A stretch of DNA of 64,000 bases from Aminobacter anthyllidis (GCF_018555685.1 NZ_JAFLWW010000003.1:744001-808000), one strand, 5' to 3'; counted from the first letter of the stretch, positions 38,826 to 48,062 are shown. Numbers and translations are program-made. The notes: generated from the sequence alone by a model not told the origin.

Positions 38826-38864
38826 CCCGCATAGGCTGAACCTGCAACCAACTTCCCGCATAGG
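38826..38864 (+). promoter_or_regulatory. direct-repeat operator upstream of the AraC-family gene
   Basis: CCCGCATAGG occurs exactly twice, at 38826-38835 and 38855-38864, 29 bases apart, that is nearly three helical turns on the same face. Direct repeats are the usual binding sites of AraC-family regulators. Position 36-74 bases before the regulator gene suggests self-control. Confidence 0.55.
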
Positions 38865-38899
38865 TAGCCGGCGGGTGCATTCTGAGACGGAACCGTTCG

Positions 38900-39853
38900 A
38901 TGCAGCGCTTGTCGACCCTTGATGTTCCCGCGCGCGACCGCCTGGCCTATCTCCATGATTTCGTCGCCCGCCATGTCGCGGGCCTGCGCTTCCGGCCTGA
39001 AGACGCCGACAGCTTCGCCTTCAACCTGTCGGCATATTTTCTGGATGGTCGCACGACGGTGGGCACCGCCTGCTATTCGGCGGTGTTCGGTGAACGCCCC
39101 AAGGACCTTTTGGCGGCAGACGGCCGGCAGGATTACCTGTTGACCATCCACACCTCCGACTACGAGGTGGCCATGGAAGGCAAGAGCCCACTCATCATCA
39201 AGGCCGGCGATATCACCCTCGTCAACGAGGGCTCCGCCATGGCCTTTGCCCTGCCCGCGACATTGCTCAAGGTGGTGTCGCTCGAAGAGGCGCGGCTGGC
39301 AGCCCTTGCTCCGCGGGTGCGGATGCGCGCACTCCACCACATATCGGCGAGCGCTGCCGGGGCGAGCCTGCTGACGGGCTATGCCGACCTGCTGCGGGCG
39401 GCAGCACCCGACGGCGAGGCCGGACGGCGGCTGGCCAGCAGCCACCTCTACGATCTTGCCGCCCTGGTGATTCAGGGCGGCAGCGCCGATACGGCCGAAC
39501 AGGTACGGCCGAGCCTGGGCGCGGCACGGCTCGAACTGGTCAAGGCCGAGATGCTGCGCCAGCTGACCGACCCGGAGTTGAGCGTGGCTGCCATTGCGCG
39601 GCGCCAGGGCATCACGCCACGCTACATCCAGCGCCTGTTCGAGCAGGAAGGGCTGACTTTCTCCGAGTTCCTGCGCGACGCGCGGCTCGACCTCGCCCGC
39701 AAATCGCTCGACATGCCCGGCGCTGCGACAGTGTCGGCGATCGCCTTCGATGCCGGCTTCAACGACCTGTCGCATTTCAACCGCGTCTTCCGCCAGCGCT
39801 TTGGCGCGACGCCGACAGAGATCAAGGCCGCAGCGCTTCGCCGCTGTCAGTAG
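38900..39853 (+). CDS. AraC-family transcriptional regulator
   Basis: 317 aa. The C-terminal double helix-turn-helix is SVAAIARRQGITPRYIQRLF and VSAIAFDAGFNDLSHFNRVFRQRFGATPTE. The N-terminal half has the AraC-binding-like domain (YEVAMEGKSPLIIKAGDITLVNEG). Related regulators respond to small organic ligands. No catabolic operon is adjacent, so the target may be distant or the gene itself. Confidence 0.92.
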   Translation: MQRLSTLDVPARDRLAYLHDFVARHVAGLRFRPEDADSFAFNLSAYFLDGRTTVGTACYSAVFGERPKDLLAADGRQDYLLTIHTSDYEVAMEGKSPLIIKAGDITLVNEGSAMAFALPATLLKVVSLEEARLAALAPRVRMRALHHISASAAGASLLTGYADLLRAAAPDGEAGRRLASSHLYDLAALVIQGGSADTAEQVRPSLGAARLELVKAEMLRQLTDPELSVAAIARRQGITPRYIQRLFEQEGLTFSEFLRDARLDLARKSLDMPGAATVSAIAFDAGFNDLSHFNRVFRQRFGATPTEIKAAALRRCQ

Positions 39854-40084
39854 CTCAAGACTCAGTTCGTCCCAATCCGCATCTGTTCGCCTCATGCCAA
39901 GACGACCGCCTTTTGGCTGTCGTAAAGCAGCGTCGTGGCGGACCGATGCATCCGACGGGCGGGGGCGCTCTTCGAACGCATGCGAGGCCGGCCATCGCCG
40001 GACCGTCGACTGGGCAGAGTCGGCGGTCCGCGCATGGGCCGTCTCCACGGAGTTCGCGCCATCTCCAGCGAAATCGAGAGATCC

Positions 40085-40441
40085 ATGAAGAGAGCGATTG
40101 CATTGATCCTGTGCGGCGTGCTCGCCGCCTGCAGCCAGACGACTTCGACAACCAGCACAACCCAAGCCAGCGCAGGCGCGCCGAAGGCGGCGGCCCAGGT
40201 CGCGCCCAAGGGCAAGAAACAGACGGCGGCACAGCGCTGCGAGGAAGCGATGCGCAAGGCAACCCAGGCTCAGACCAATGCCGCCATGCTCGGCGGCGCG
40301 CTGTCGATGGTCGGCGGCTTGGGCGGTTTTGGCCGCGGTGGCGCGATCGCGGGCTCAGTGGCTTCGGTCGGCGGCTCGCTGGTTCAGGCCAAGGCGCAGA
40401 ACGACGCCGACACGGCGCTTAACGCGGAGTGCATGGGATGA
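40085..40441 (+). CDS. small lipoprotein
   Basis: 118 aa. A lipoprotein signal (MKRAIALILCGVLAACS, lipobox LAAC with the cysteine at 16) is followed by a Ser/Thr/Ala-rich linker, then a segment with a Gly-rich stretch (MVGGLGGFGRGGAIAGSVAS) like glycine-zipper proteins that insert in membranes. It overlaps the next gene by ATGA. Probably anchored in the outer or inner membrane; function unknown. Confidence 0.8.
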   Translation: MKRAIALILCGVLAACSQTTSTTSTTQASAGAPKAAAQVAPKGKKQTAAQRCEEAMRKATQAQTNAAMLGGALSMVGGLGGFGRGGAIAGSVASVGGSLVQAKAQNDADTALNAECMG

Positions 40442-40944
40442 GCTTTTCCCTTGGACGCCACCTGGCTGCAGGCCTGTTGAGCACGAGCCTGGCACTTGGC
40501 GCATTCGTGCTGCCGGCTCGCGCATTGACGGTGGAAGAGGCCGGCAAGGTCGTGAGGCTATTGGGCGAACTTGAGCCCGAGCTTGGCCGTCTCGCCTATG
40601 ACGAGGAAGAGGCCGACCAGTGGTTCGACGACGATGCCGGCCTCGAAGGCCGTATCGCCAAGGCCGGCTTTACCCGCGAAAGCTGGAAGGAGGCGCTGGG
40701 CGCCACCTTCCGGGGCTACCTTGCGTCGATCGCCACCGAACGGTTCGAAGCGACGTTCTCCGGTCTGGTCGAAAAGGTCGACGCCAGCGACCTGAACGCC
40801 GAGCAGAAGGCCGAGATGCGCAGCTTCGTCGTGGAAAAGATCGCCGAGACGCGGGCATTGCGCGCCGAGGGGGCGCAACATCTCGGCGCCGTGCAGCCTT
40901 ATGCGGCCAGGCTGAACGAGTTGTTGGGCGACGAGGAAGAGTGA
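40438..40944 (+). CDS. secreted helical protein of unknown function
   Basis: 168 aa. It has a signal peptide (residues 1-28, ending ARA) and an acidic helical mature part (ELEPELGRLAYDEEEADQWF, KIAETRALRAEGAQHLGAV). Translationally coupled to the lipoprotein gene, so the two probably act together in the envelope. No known domain recognised. Confidence 0.78.
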   Translation: MSFSLGRHLAAGLLSTSLALGAFVLPARALTVEEAGKVVRLLGELEPELGRLAYDEEEADQWFDDDAGLEGRIAKAGFTRESWKEALGATFRGYLASIATERFEATFSGLVEKVDASDLNAEQKAEMRSFVVEKIAETRALRAEGAQHLGAVQPYAARLNELLGDEEE

Positions 40945-40973
40945 GCCGCAAGCGAAATGCTGAGCGTTGACGA

Positions 40974-41114
40974 TCTACCCCCTTGTGGGGAGGTAGCGCC
41001 GAAGGCGCGAGTGGGGCAAAAAGATTCTAGGCATGGGGGCAATACCCCCGCCCCGTCTCTCTCGCTTTGCCTTGCAAAGCTCGCTCGCCGACCCTCCCCA
41101 CAAGGGGGAGGGTA
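40974..41114. repeat. paired palindromic repeats, 'CCCCTTGTGGGG' family
   Basis: CTACCCCCTTGTGGGGAGGTAG with a GCGCCGAAGGCGC hairpin (40974-41016) and the inverted copy CCCTCCCCACAAGGGGGAGGG (41092-41112). It separates the lipoprotein pair from choV, which converge, so it may also shield read-through. Confidence 0.8.
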
Positions 41115-41121
41115 AAGACTG

Positions 41122-42303
41122 TCATCTCCGCAGCACTGCTGACAGCACGTCGCGGATGCCGATGGCGCCGACGAAGCGCGACTGGTCGTCGAACAGCGCC
41201 ACCGGCGATGTCTGCGAACGATGCATGGCGAGCATGACCAGCTTGAGCGAGGTGCCGGGCTTGGCCCAGAAGACGTGCGAGGCCTCGTCGGACGACTTTT
41301 CGATATCGTCGACGGAGACCCAGACGGCCGGCTGGCCGTTACGCTCGGCGGCGACGACCAGGCCCTGTGCATCGATCTTGAAGCGCGTCGTCTTGCGCCG
41401 GTCGAGCCAGAGCCAGCCCTCGCCGGCATCTTCGAGATCGCGACGATCGCGCATGACGTTCCATGCCGTCAGCACCGACAGCGGGTTCACATTGGCGATG
41501 AAGTCGCGGACATAGTCGTTGGCCGGGCGCAGCACGATATCCTCGGGCGGGCCGGACTGGACGATGCGGCCGCCCTCCATGATGGTGATGGTGTTGCCGA
41601 TCTTGAGCGCTTCCTCGAGATCGTGGCTGACGAAGATGATGGTCTTCTTCAGCGTCTTCTGCAGCTGCAGCAGTTCGTCCTGGAGCTTGGTGCGGATCAG
41701 CGGATCGAGTGCCGAGAACGGCTCGTCCATCAGCAGGATCGGCGCTTCGGTGGCGAAGGCGCGCGCCAGGCCGACGCGCTGCTGCATTCCGCCGGATAGC
41801 TCATGGGCATATTTCTTGGCCCAGGGCGTCAGGTTGACGAGGTCGAGTTGCTTGCCGACCTTGAGCTTGCGCTCGGCCTCCGGCATGCCGGCAAGTTCGA
41901 GGCCGAGGCCGACATTTTCCTCGACAGTGCGCCAGGGCAGCAGGCCGAACTGCTGGAACACCATGGCGACCTGATGCTGGCGCAGGCGACGCAGGGTCGG
42001 CTCGTCGCAGGAGACGACGTCGACCATCTTGTCGCCGTCCTTGACCATGACCTGACCGCGCGAAACGATGTTGAGGCGGTTGACGGCGCGCAAAAGTGTC
42101 GACTTGCCCGAGCCGGACAGGCCCATCAGGACGGAAATCTCGCCCTCGTTGACGGTGAGGTTGGCACCGGCGCAGCCGAGCACATTGCCGGTCTTTTCGA
42201 GGATCTCGGCACGGGTCGCGCCCTTGTCGAGCATGGCGAGCGAGCCTGTGGTGTCGGCGCCGAAGACGATATCGACGTTCTTGAAATCGACGGCAACGTT
42301 CAT
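41122..42303 (-). CDS. choV: choline/betaine ABC transporter, ATP-binding protein
   Basis: 393 aa. ATPase domain with GLSGSGKST, the Q-loop MVFQQFGLLPW, LSGGMQQRVGLARA and LLMDEPFSALDPL; the region after about residue 290 has the two degenerate CBS-like repeats (GIRDVLSAV near the end) found in ProV/ChoV/OpuA proteins. It powers uptake of choline or betaine. The gene overlaps choW by ATGA. Choline rather than betaine is inferred from the ChoX-like binding protein. Confidence 0.92.
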   Translation of the reverse strand: MNVAVDFKNVDIVFGADTTGSLAMLDKGATRAEILEKTGNVLGCAGANLTVNEGEISVLMGLSGSGKSTLLRAVNRLNIVSRGQVMVKDGDKMVDVVSCDEPTLRRLRQHQVAMVFQQFGLLPWRTVEENVGLGLELAGMPEAERKLKVGKQLDLVNLTPWAKKYAHELSGGMQQRVGLARAFATEAPILLMDEPFSALDPLIRTKLQDELLQLQKTLKKTIIFVSHDLEEALKIGNTITIMEGGRIVQSGPPEDIVLRPANDYVRDFIANVNPLSVLTAWNVMRDRRDLEDAGEGWLWLDRRKTTRFKIDAQGLVVAAERNGQPAVWVSVDDIEKSSDEASHVFWAKPGTSLKLVMLAMHRSQTSPVALFDDQSRFVGAIGIRDVLSAVLRR

Positions 42304-43154
42304 TTCTTGCCTCCCACGCCGATACGCGTCATCCGGTCGAGCACGATGGCGAGCACAACGATCGCAAGGCCCGCTTCAAGTCCGAGGTCGATCTTGCGCG
42401 AACCGAGCGCGCGGTTGATTTCGGTACCGAGGCCACCGGCGCCGATCAGGGCGGCGAAAACGACCATCGACAGCGACAGCATGATGCACTGGGTCAGCCC
42501 CGCCATGATGGTGGGCAATGCCGCCGGCAGCTCGACCTTCCACAGCAGCTGGCGCTTGGTGGCGCCAAAGGCCTGGCCGGCCTCGATGATCGCGGTCGGC
42601 ACCGAGACGACGCCGAGATGGGTCAGGCGCACGGCGGTCGGGATGACGAAGATGATGGTGACGATGAGGCCGGGCGCGTTGCCGAGACCGAACAAGGTGA
42701 GCACCGGGATCAGGTAGACGAAGGTCGGCAGCGTCTGCATCAGGTCGAGCACCGGCAGCATGATGCGGTAGACCTTGGGCTTGTGAGCCGCCCAGATGCC
42801 GAGCGGCACGCCGATGGCCATCGAGGCGGCGGCGGCGGCAACGACAAGCACCAGCGTTTCGACCGTCTGCTTCCACAGGCCCTGGTTGATGATGAACAGC
42901 AGACCGAGCGCCACGCCGATGGCCAGTGCCCGCGAGCGCTGCAGGTACCAGGCGAGAGCCGCGATCAGCGCCACGACGGCGACCGGCGGCAACAGCAGGA
43001 GCCCGTCGACAAGGCCGTCGAGCAACAGGTTGAGGCCGTTGGAAAAGCCGCGGAAGATGGCGTTGAAATTGTCGGTGAGGAAGGTGAAGAACGCCTTGCC
43101 CCACAGGCCGATCGGAATCTTGTAGGCAGCCAGCAAGTTCGATACCGGATCCAT
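42300..43154 (-). CDS. choW: choline/betaine ABC transporter, permease
   Basis: 284 aa with about six membrane helices and the permease EAA-type loop (AGQAFGATKRQLLWKVELPAALPTIMAG). Fits ChoW/ProW permeases. Between choX and choW is a hairpin, choW then overlaps choV by four bases. Confidence 0.93.
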   Translation of the reverse strand: MDPVSNLLAAYKIPIGLWGKAFFTFLTDNFNAIFRGFSNGLNLLLDGLVDGLLLLPPVAVVALIAALAWYLQRSRALAIGVALGLLFIINQGLWKQTVETLVLVVAAAAASMAIGVPLGIWAAHKPKVYRIMLPVLDLMQTLPTFVYLIPVLTLFGLGNAPGLIVTIIFVIPTAVRLTHLGVVSVPTAIIEAGQAFGATKRQLLWKVELPAALPTIMAGLTQCIMLSLSMVVFAALIGAGGLGTEINRALGSRKIDLGLEAGLAIVVLAIVLDRMTRIGVGGKK

Positions 43155-43220
43155 CTGTCCCCTCTCTATTGCTTACGCAGGCACCGGTCGCGCCGGCGCT
43201 TCTCGCTTAACTTGATACGA

Positions 43221-43252
43221 AAAAGGGCAGCTGTCTCGCTTGGCTGCCCTTC
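43221..43252 (-). terminator. intercistronic hairpin between choX and choW
   Basis: AAGGGCAGC (43223-43231) pairs with GCTGCCCTT (43243-43251); on the minus strand it continues into TTTTCG. Such partial terminators usually raise the binding-protein level over the permease. Confidence 0.7.
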
Positions 43253-43282
43253 TTCATATCATTTGCAGGCAATAACGCCGGA

Positions 43283-44218
43283 TCAGCTCGCCAGTGCAGC
43301 TTTCACCGCAGCTGCAGCATCGCCGCCATCGAAGGTAGTGACGCCGTTGAGCCAGGGCGTTGCCGCATCCGGGTTGGCCTTGAGCCAGTCCTTGGCAACG
43401 TCATTGGCGTTGCCACCCTTGAGGATCGCATCCATCATGGTGCCTTCCATCTCCAGGTTGAACTTCAGATTGCCGAGGAGCTTGCCGACATTCGGGCATT
43501 CGGCGACGTAGCCCTTGCGGACATTGGTGCTGACGGTGGCCGCACCAAAGCCCGAGTCGCCCATGCCGTCGAGATAGGCGATCTTCATCGCGCCCATGAC
43601 AGGATGCGGCGTCCAGCCCAGGAAGGCGATCCATTCGTTGGCCTTCATCGACTGCTCGGCCTGGGTCAGCATGCCGGCTTCCGACGATTCGACCAGCTCG
43701 AAGCCGGCGAGGTTGTTCTCGGGCTTGGAAATCATGTCGAGGATGATGCGGTTGCCGTCATTGCCGGCTTCGATGCCGTAGATCTTGCCGGCGAACTTGT
43801 CCTTGAACTTGCCGAGATCGGTCAGCGTCTTGACCCCGCCTTCGGCGACGTAGCTCGGCACGACGATGCCGTAACCGGCGCCGGAAAGGTTTTCGCCGAT
43901 AGTCTCGACCGAGCCGTCGGCGACATATTCCTTGATGTCGGCAGTCATCGACGGCATCCAGTTGCCGAGGAAGACGTCGAGATCCTTGTTCTTGAGCGAG
44001 GCATAGGTGACCGGCACGGACAGCTGGATCACCTCCGGCTCGTAGCCCAGTGCGGTCAAGAGCACCGATGCGACGCCGGTGGTGGCCTGGATGTCGGTCC
44101 AGCCGACATCGGACAGGCGCACTTTCTTGCAACTTTCGGCGTCGCCCGCAAAGGCGGCACCAGCAGTCATGACCGCCGATACGCCGACTGCGGCGGCGAG
44201 TAGTTTCATGCGCGACAT
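43283..44218 (-). CDS. choX: choline ABC transporter, substrate-binding protein
   Basis: 311 aa. A signal peptide (MSRMKLLAAAVGVSAVMTAGAAFA) is followed by a mature domain beginning VRLSDVGWTDIQATTGVAS, and FLGNWMPSM and IAFLGWTPHPVM, which supply the aromatic residues that hold the quaternary amine. This fits ChoX/OpuAC choline-binding proteins of rhizobia. GGGAG before the ATG at 44218 decides the start. First gene of choXWV; no betI or choI regulator is visible nearby. Confidence 0.93.
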   Translation of the reverse strand: MSRMKLLAAAVGVSAVMTAGAAFAGDAESCKKVRLSDVGWTDIQATTGVASVLLTALGYEPEVIQLSVPVTYASLKNKDLDVFLGNWMPSMTADIKEYVADGSVETIGENLSGAGYGIVVPSYVAEGGVKTLTDLGKFKDKFAGKIYGIEAGNDGNRIILDMISKPENNLAGFELVESSEAGMLTQAEQSMKANEWIAFLGWTPHPVMGAMKIAYLDGMGDSGFGAATVSTNVRKGYVAECPNVGKLLGNLKFNLEMEGTMMDAILKGGNANDVAKDWLKANPDAATPWLNGVTTFDGGDAAAAVKAALAS

Positions 44219-44430
44219 ATGGAATCTCCCATTCGTATTTTTGACGGCAACGCGGTATTGTTGTTGTTCGTCTTTGTCGCGAGCCAAACACCATTTTCCT
44301 TTGGATTCAAGTGACATGACGCAACGACAGACGCCGCCGGCTGATCCATCAGCGACATCGCAGAGGTTTTTTGCGGTGGATGGCAGGGCTGCCCCCTCCC
44401 CGAGCCCGACGGCTTCTGGTTAGAAGAACC

Positions 44431-45045
44431 ATGGCCAAGCTCTATTTCCACTACGCCACGATGAATGCCGGCAAGACGACAATGCTGCTGCAGGCGTCCT
44501 ACAACTACCGCGAGCGCGGCATGACGACGATGCTGTTCGTTGCTGGCCACTACGCCAAGGGCGATACCGGCTACATCTCTTCGCGCATCGGACTCGAGGC
44601 AGGCGCGGAGATGTTCCGCAGCGGCGACGACCTTTATGCCCGCATCGCCGAGCATCACCAGCACACCAATGTGCACTGCATCTTCGTCGACGAGGCGCAG
44701 TTCCTGGAGGAAGAGCAAGTCTGGCAGCTGGCGCGCGTTGCCGACCGGCTGGGCATTCCCGTCATGTGCTACGGCCTGCGCACCGACTTCCAGGGCAATC
44801 TTTTTTCCGGCTCGCGCGCCTTGCTCGCCATCGCCGACGACTTGCGCGAGGTGCGTACCATCTGCCGCTGCGGCCGCAAGGCAACGATGGTCGTGCGCCT
44901 CGGCCCCGACGGCAAGGTCGCGCGCCAGGGCGAGCAGGTGGCGATCGGCAAGGACGTCTATGTCTCGCTCTGCCGGCGCCACTGGGAAGAAGAGATGGGC
45001 CGCGCCCAGCCCGACGACTTCATCGGATTTGCGCAGCGCGGCTAA
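44431..45045 (+). CDS. tdk: thymidine kinase
   Basis: 204 aa, type II thymidine kinase. P-loop YATMNAGKTTMLL (residues 8-20), Walker B CIFVDEAQFL, and zinc-binding cysteines in ICRCGRKAT and SLCRRH. It phosphorylates thymidine in salvage. The following module has its own promoter. Confidence 0.95.
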   Translation: MAKLYFHYATMNAGKTTMLLQASYNYRERGMTTMLFVAGHYAKGDTGYISSRIGLEAGAEMFRSGDDLYARIAEHHQHTNVHCIFVDEAQFLEEEQVWQLARVADRLGIPVMCYGLRTDFQGNLFSGSRALLAIADDLREVRTICRCGRKATMVVRLGPDGKVARQGEQVAIGKDVYVSLCRRHWEEEMGRAQPDDFIGFAQRG

Positions 45046-45085
45046 GTAGCTTCGTCTTAAATCTTTTCGCCAAGTGCTCCGCGTC

Positions 45086-45114
45086 TTTCAATCGCAAGAT
45101 GCGCCACATATATT
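45086..45114 (+). promoter_or_regulatory. putative sigma70 promoter of the coiled-coil/AAA+ module
   Basis: TTTCAA (45086-45091), 17-base spacer, TATATT (45109-45114). It lies in a short AT-rich patch after tdk and 37 bases before the coiled-coil gene, which has GGAGG as ribosome site. Confidence 0.5.
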
Positions 45115-45151
45115 CGGCGCCACTGTCCCGCATTCGACACCGGAGGAACGT

Positions 45152-46240
45152 ATGGCAACGCTGCAGAATTTCGATGCCGAGATCGCCAAGACCAAGCAGG
45201 TCGTGGAAGACATGCGGAGCAAGATCGAACAATCGGGCACCGTGCTCGACAAGATCGCCACGACCGACGCCAAGATCGGCGCCTCCGACTTCGACATCGA
45301 AAACGCGCGCATCCAGGACGTGCTCAAGCAGCAAAAGGTGATGGAAGGCAACATCGCCGACCTGATCATCGGGCTCGAGGACGCCACCAACGTGTTCGGC
45401 TCCGAATTCGAGAGCATGAAGAGCTTCACCGGCTGGGAAACCTTCGTCGGCATCTTCTCGGATTCGAGCAAGCAGCGCATGCGCACCGACCGCGTCCGCA
45501 ACATGTCGCTGGCCGGCAATTTGCAGGAACTGCTGGTCAAGTCCGACACCATCGTCGGCATCCTGAAGGCGCAGAAGCAGGTGCTCGACGAGCGCTACAA
45601 GACCTCCGAAACCAGCCTCTCCCAGGTCATCGAGCGCCGCAAGACGACGATGGCCAACCTCGAAGCGACCCAGAAGCGCATCGAGGAACTGAACCCGCTC
45701 CTGCTCGACATCGAAAACAAGATCGCGGCGTCGACCAGCCAGAAGGAGCGCACCGAACTCGAATCCGAGCGCTCCAAGCTCGCCACCGAATACAACGAGA
45801 AGCAGGCCAAGGAGCAGGAAATCCTGGCCGAGAGCCAGACGCTCGAACGCTACACCTCGATGTTCCAGACCTTCGTCGATTCGCTCAACAACCAGATCGC
45901 GGCGCAGAACACGCTGATCAACAAGCTGACGATCGATACCGAGCAGCGCATCGTGCTCTACAAGGCGCTGGAAGACTCGCTGAAGACGGCGGCACAGCAG
46001 GACGTTGCCCACAAGATCAACACGTTGGGCTCGAAGGTCGACAACACCGCCGAGGAGACGATGGCCGGCATTGGTGCCGCCGCCCAGAAGCACATCGGCG
46101 ACCTGCTCGAACTGCACGAGAAGAACATGGTGGCGACCGCCGACATCCAGCGCCGCAAGAAGCTGGCCGACGACGCCTTCGCCCGCCGCTTCGAGGAGGT
46201 GCTGAAAAAGCACAATGCTTCGGATTACGTGCAGTCGTAA
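45152..46240 (+). CDS. coiled-coil protein of unknown function
   Basis: 362 aa without signal peptide or membrane helix. Almost wholly helical: long heptad-like stretches (IEELNPLLLDIENKIAAS, ELESERSKLATEYNEKQAK, LKTAAQQDVAHKINTLGSK). A distinct middle region (WETFVGIFSDSSKQRMRTDR) is reminiscent of TelA-type toxic-anion resistance proteins by eye; that is a weak resemblance. It opens a same-strand set of genes including an AAA+ ATPase, so it could be a cytoplasmic scaffold or substrate. It does not look like SMC, which would have a P-loop. Confidence 0.75.
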   Translation: MATLQNFDAEIAKTKQVVEDMRSKIEQSGTVLDKIATTDAKIGASDFDIENARIQDVLKQQKVMEGNIADLIIGLEDATNVFGSEFESMKSFTGWETFVGIFSDSSKQRMRTDRVRNMSLAGNLQELLVKSDTIVGILKAQKQVLDERYKTSETSLSQVIERRKTTMANLEATQKRIEELNPLLLDIENKIAASTSQKERTELESERSKLATEYNEKQAKEQEILAESQTLERYTSMFQTFVDSLNNQIAAQNTLINKLTIDTEQRIVLYKALEDSLKTAAQQDVAHKINTLGSKVDNTAEETMAGIGAAAQKHIGDLLELHEKNMVATADIQRRKKLADDAFARRFEEVLKKHNASDYVQS

Positions 46241-46267
46241 ACCGACAAGCATCCGCTATGTTGCGCC

Positions 46268-46432
46268 CTGTCGCGCCCCCCTCTGGCCTGCCGGCCATCT
46301 CCCCCACAAGGGGGGAGATCAGGCGGTGGCTCGGGCTTCGCCGGCATTCGGTGATGAAGTTTGGGCGACGGGAGACGCAACAGCCGATCTCCCCCCTTGT
46401 GGGGGAGATGGCCGGCAGGCCAGAGGGGGGCA
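46268..46432. repeat. paired palindromic repeats, third family
   Basis: An inverted pair: TCTGGCCTGCCGGCCATCTC plus CCCCACAAGGGGGGAGAT (46273-46320), and its mirror image (46385-46432). It lies inside the module, between the coiled-coil gene and the 382-aa gene, with no gene of its own. Confidence 0.85.
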
Positions 46433-46463
46433 ACGTCGAGCCCATGCATTCGAGAAATTGCCC

Positions 46464-47612
46464 ATGACACCCACCGACGATCCCGCCGTTCGCTATTTCG
46501 ACGCCATAGCGGCAGCACTCAGCGGGCTTGAAATCTTCATGCGCGACGACCGCTCGCCGCTTTACCGGCATGGCATCGTCGCCAAGGTGGCGGCCGAATA
46601 TATCGCGCGGCTGGAACGGTCCTTCGCCTGCTGGCGCAACCGCCTCGGCTTCATGGAGACGTTCAAGATCTCGCGCGCGGAAAGCGGCTTTCCGGTGTTC
46701 CAGAACGTGCTCGAACTGGAAAACGACCGCAAGACAGCGGCGCAACGGCTGGCCAGCATTCCGCCGTCGGGCGAGTTGCGCGAGGAGATGGCCGACTTCA
46801 TCCTGCGCCACAAGGAATTTCCTGAAGCGCTGCAGCGCTCGATGGCCGAGCGGCTCTATCTCGAGGACGTCAAGGACGGCGTGACCTTTTCGCCCTTCAT
46901 CCTGGCGCAGACGGCCAAGGTGTCGGTCAATCCGAAGTCGATGCGGCCCTACTACCTCGTCCACTGGGGCAGCTTCGACGGCACCGCCAACCTGCCGCTG
47001 ATCTACATGGCCACCGTCGAGGATTCGTCCGAGGCGATGGTCGAGCAGCTTGTCGACACCGCGACCGGAAAGCTCAACGAGAAGATCGACATTCCCCTGC
47101 CCGTCGACGGCCTGCTCAATCCCGATCTCGCCCACCGCTTCGACGACTTCACCGAGAAGAACTCGGCCTATTCGCTGTCGCCGCTGACAGTCGCCACCAA
47201 TCTCGACAAGGATTTCCCCGAACTGCACCCCAAGCAGCTCAGGCGCATGGTGCTCGGGCCGTTTTATTCTGCCGGCATCACCGAGCACAATTCGACAGTC
47301 AGCGAGGTGCTGTCCAAGGTGCGCAAGGCGGAAAACGCCTGGCTGCTGACATGGACCATCCAGGAGGTCTATTCCAAGGCCGAGAAGCCGGGCCGCAAGG
47401 GCCTGTGGTCAAGTGAACCTTCGAGCGAGGAATTCTTCATCAACACCGACGATCTCGAAGCCGCGCGCCAGGGTGTGTCGAGCTACGAGAAGCACGCCCT
47501 GATCCCGCACGAAGCCTACCAGGCGCTTTATGCCGCCGGCGAAGCCGAGAAGATCTTTGCGGGCTACAAGGTGCACATCCTGTCGAAGGGACAGGTGATC
47601 TCGGATGTCTGA
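46464..47612 (+). CDS. protein of unknown function in the AAA+ module
   Basis: 382 aa, cytoplasmic, no recognised domain. The N-terminal third is helical (EIFMRDDRSPLYRHGIVAKV); the remainder is mixed (YYLVHWGSFDGTANLPLIYM, FTEKNSAYSLSPLTVATNLD, MVLGPFYSAGITEHN). It occurs before the AAA+ gene and shares eight bases with the small membrane-protein gene. A role as adaptor of the ATPase is a guess. Confidence 0.75.
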   Translation: MTPTDDPAVRYFDAIAAALSGLEIFMRDDRSPLYRHGIVAKVAAEYIARLERSFACWRNRLGFMETFKISRAESGFPVFQNVLELENDRKTAAQRLASIPPSGELREEMADFILRHKEFPEALQRSMAERLYLEDVKDGVTFSPFILAQTAKVSVNPKSMRPYYLVHWGSFDGTANLPLIYMATVEDSSEAMVEQLVDTATGKLNEKIDIPLPVDGLLNPDLAHRFDDFTEKNSAYSLSPLTVATNLDKDFPELHPKQLRRMVLGPFYSAGITEHNSTVSEVLSKVRKAENAWLLTWTIQEVYSKAEKPGRKGLWSSEPSSEEFFINTDDLEAARQGVSSYEKHALIPHEAYQALYAAGEAEKIFAGYKVHILSKGQVISDV

Positions 47613-48042
47613 GGGCGCGCAACCGGAAAGGAGCGCCGGGAACGGGCGTTCCAGTTATCTACCTGGACCTGTCTTCGGCATAGCTCTCACGAATGTCCTC
47701 ATTTGGGGTGTCGCCGTTTGGGGCGAGCACTACGCGTCGGCCGGAGTGGGCAAGATCGTGCCTCTGACGGTGGCGCTCACCGGTATCGTCTGTGGATCGG
47801 CGGTATTGGCCCGACCGCGGCGCGCGGCGTTGCGCATCGGCCTCACCGGGATACTGACGACAGCATTCATACTGACAGTCTATTCGAGCCAAGTCGGTTT
47901 CAGATTGGGAATGGATGCACCCGTCCGTGCAAAACTGCCAACTACCGTTCTAACCATCACAGCAATGTACACCTTCGTAGTCCTGATGTTTTACCTTGTT
48001 CATGCTGCGGAAGGGTACTTTCGCCGCGGACACCACAACTGA
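47605..48042 (+). CDS. four-helix membrane protein of unknown function
   Basis: 145 aa with four predicted membrane helices: VFGIALTNVLIWGVAVWG, IVPLTVALTGIVCGSAVL, LRIGLTGILTTAFILTVY and VLTITAMYTFVVLMFYLV. Its codons are clearly less GC-rich than those of the genes around it (ATC/ATA, ACG/ACT, TTG mixed), suggesting a later arrival. It overlaps the upstream stop by eight bases, and is 20 bases before the AAA+ gene. Confidence 0.7.
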   Translation: MSEGAQPERSAGNGRSSYLPGPVFGIALTNVLIWGVAVWGEHYASAGVGKIVPLTVALTGIVCGSAVLARPRRAALRIGLTGILTTAFILTVYSSQVGFRLGMDAPVRAKLPTTVLTITAMYTFVVLMFYLVHAAEGYFRRGHHN

Positions 48043-48062
48043 CCTGCGAGACGAGGCTCCGA

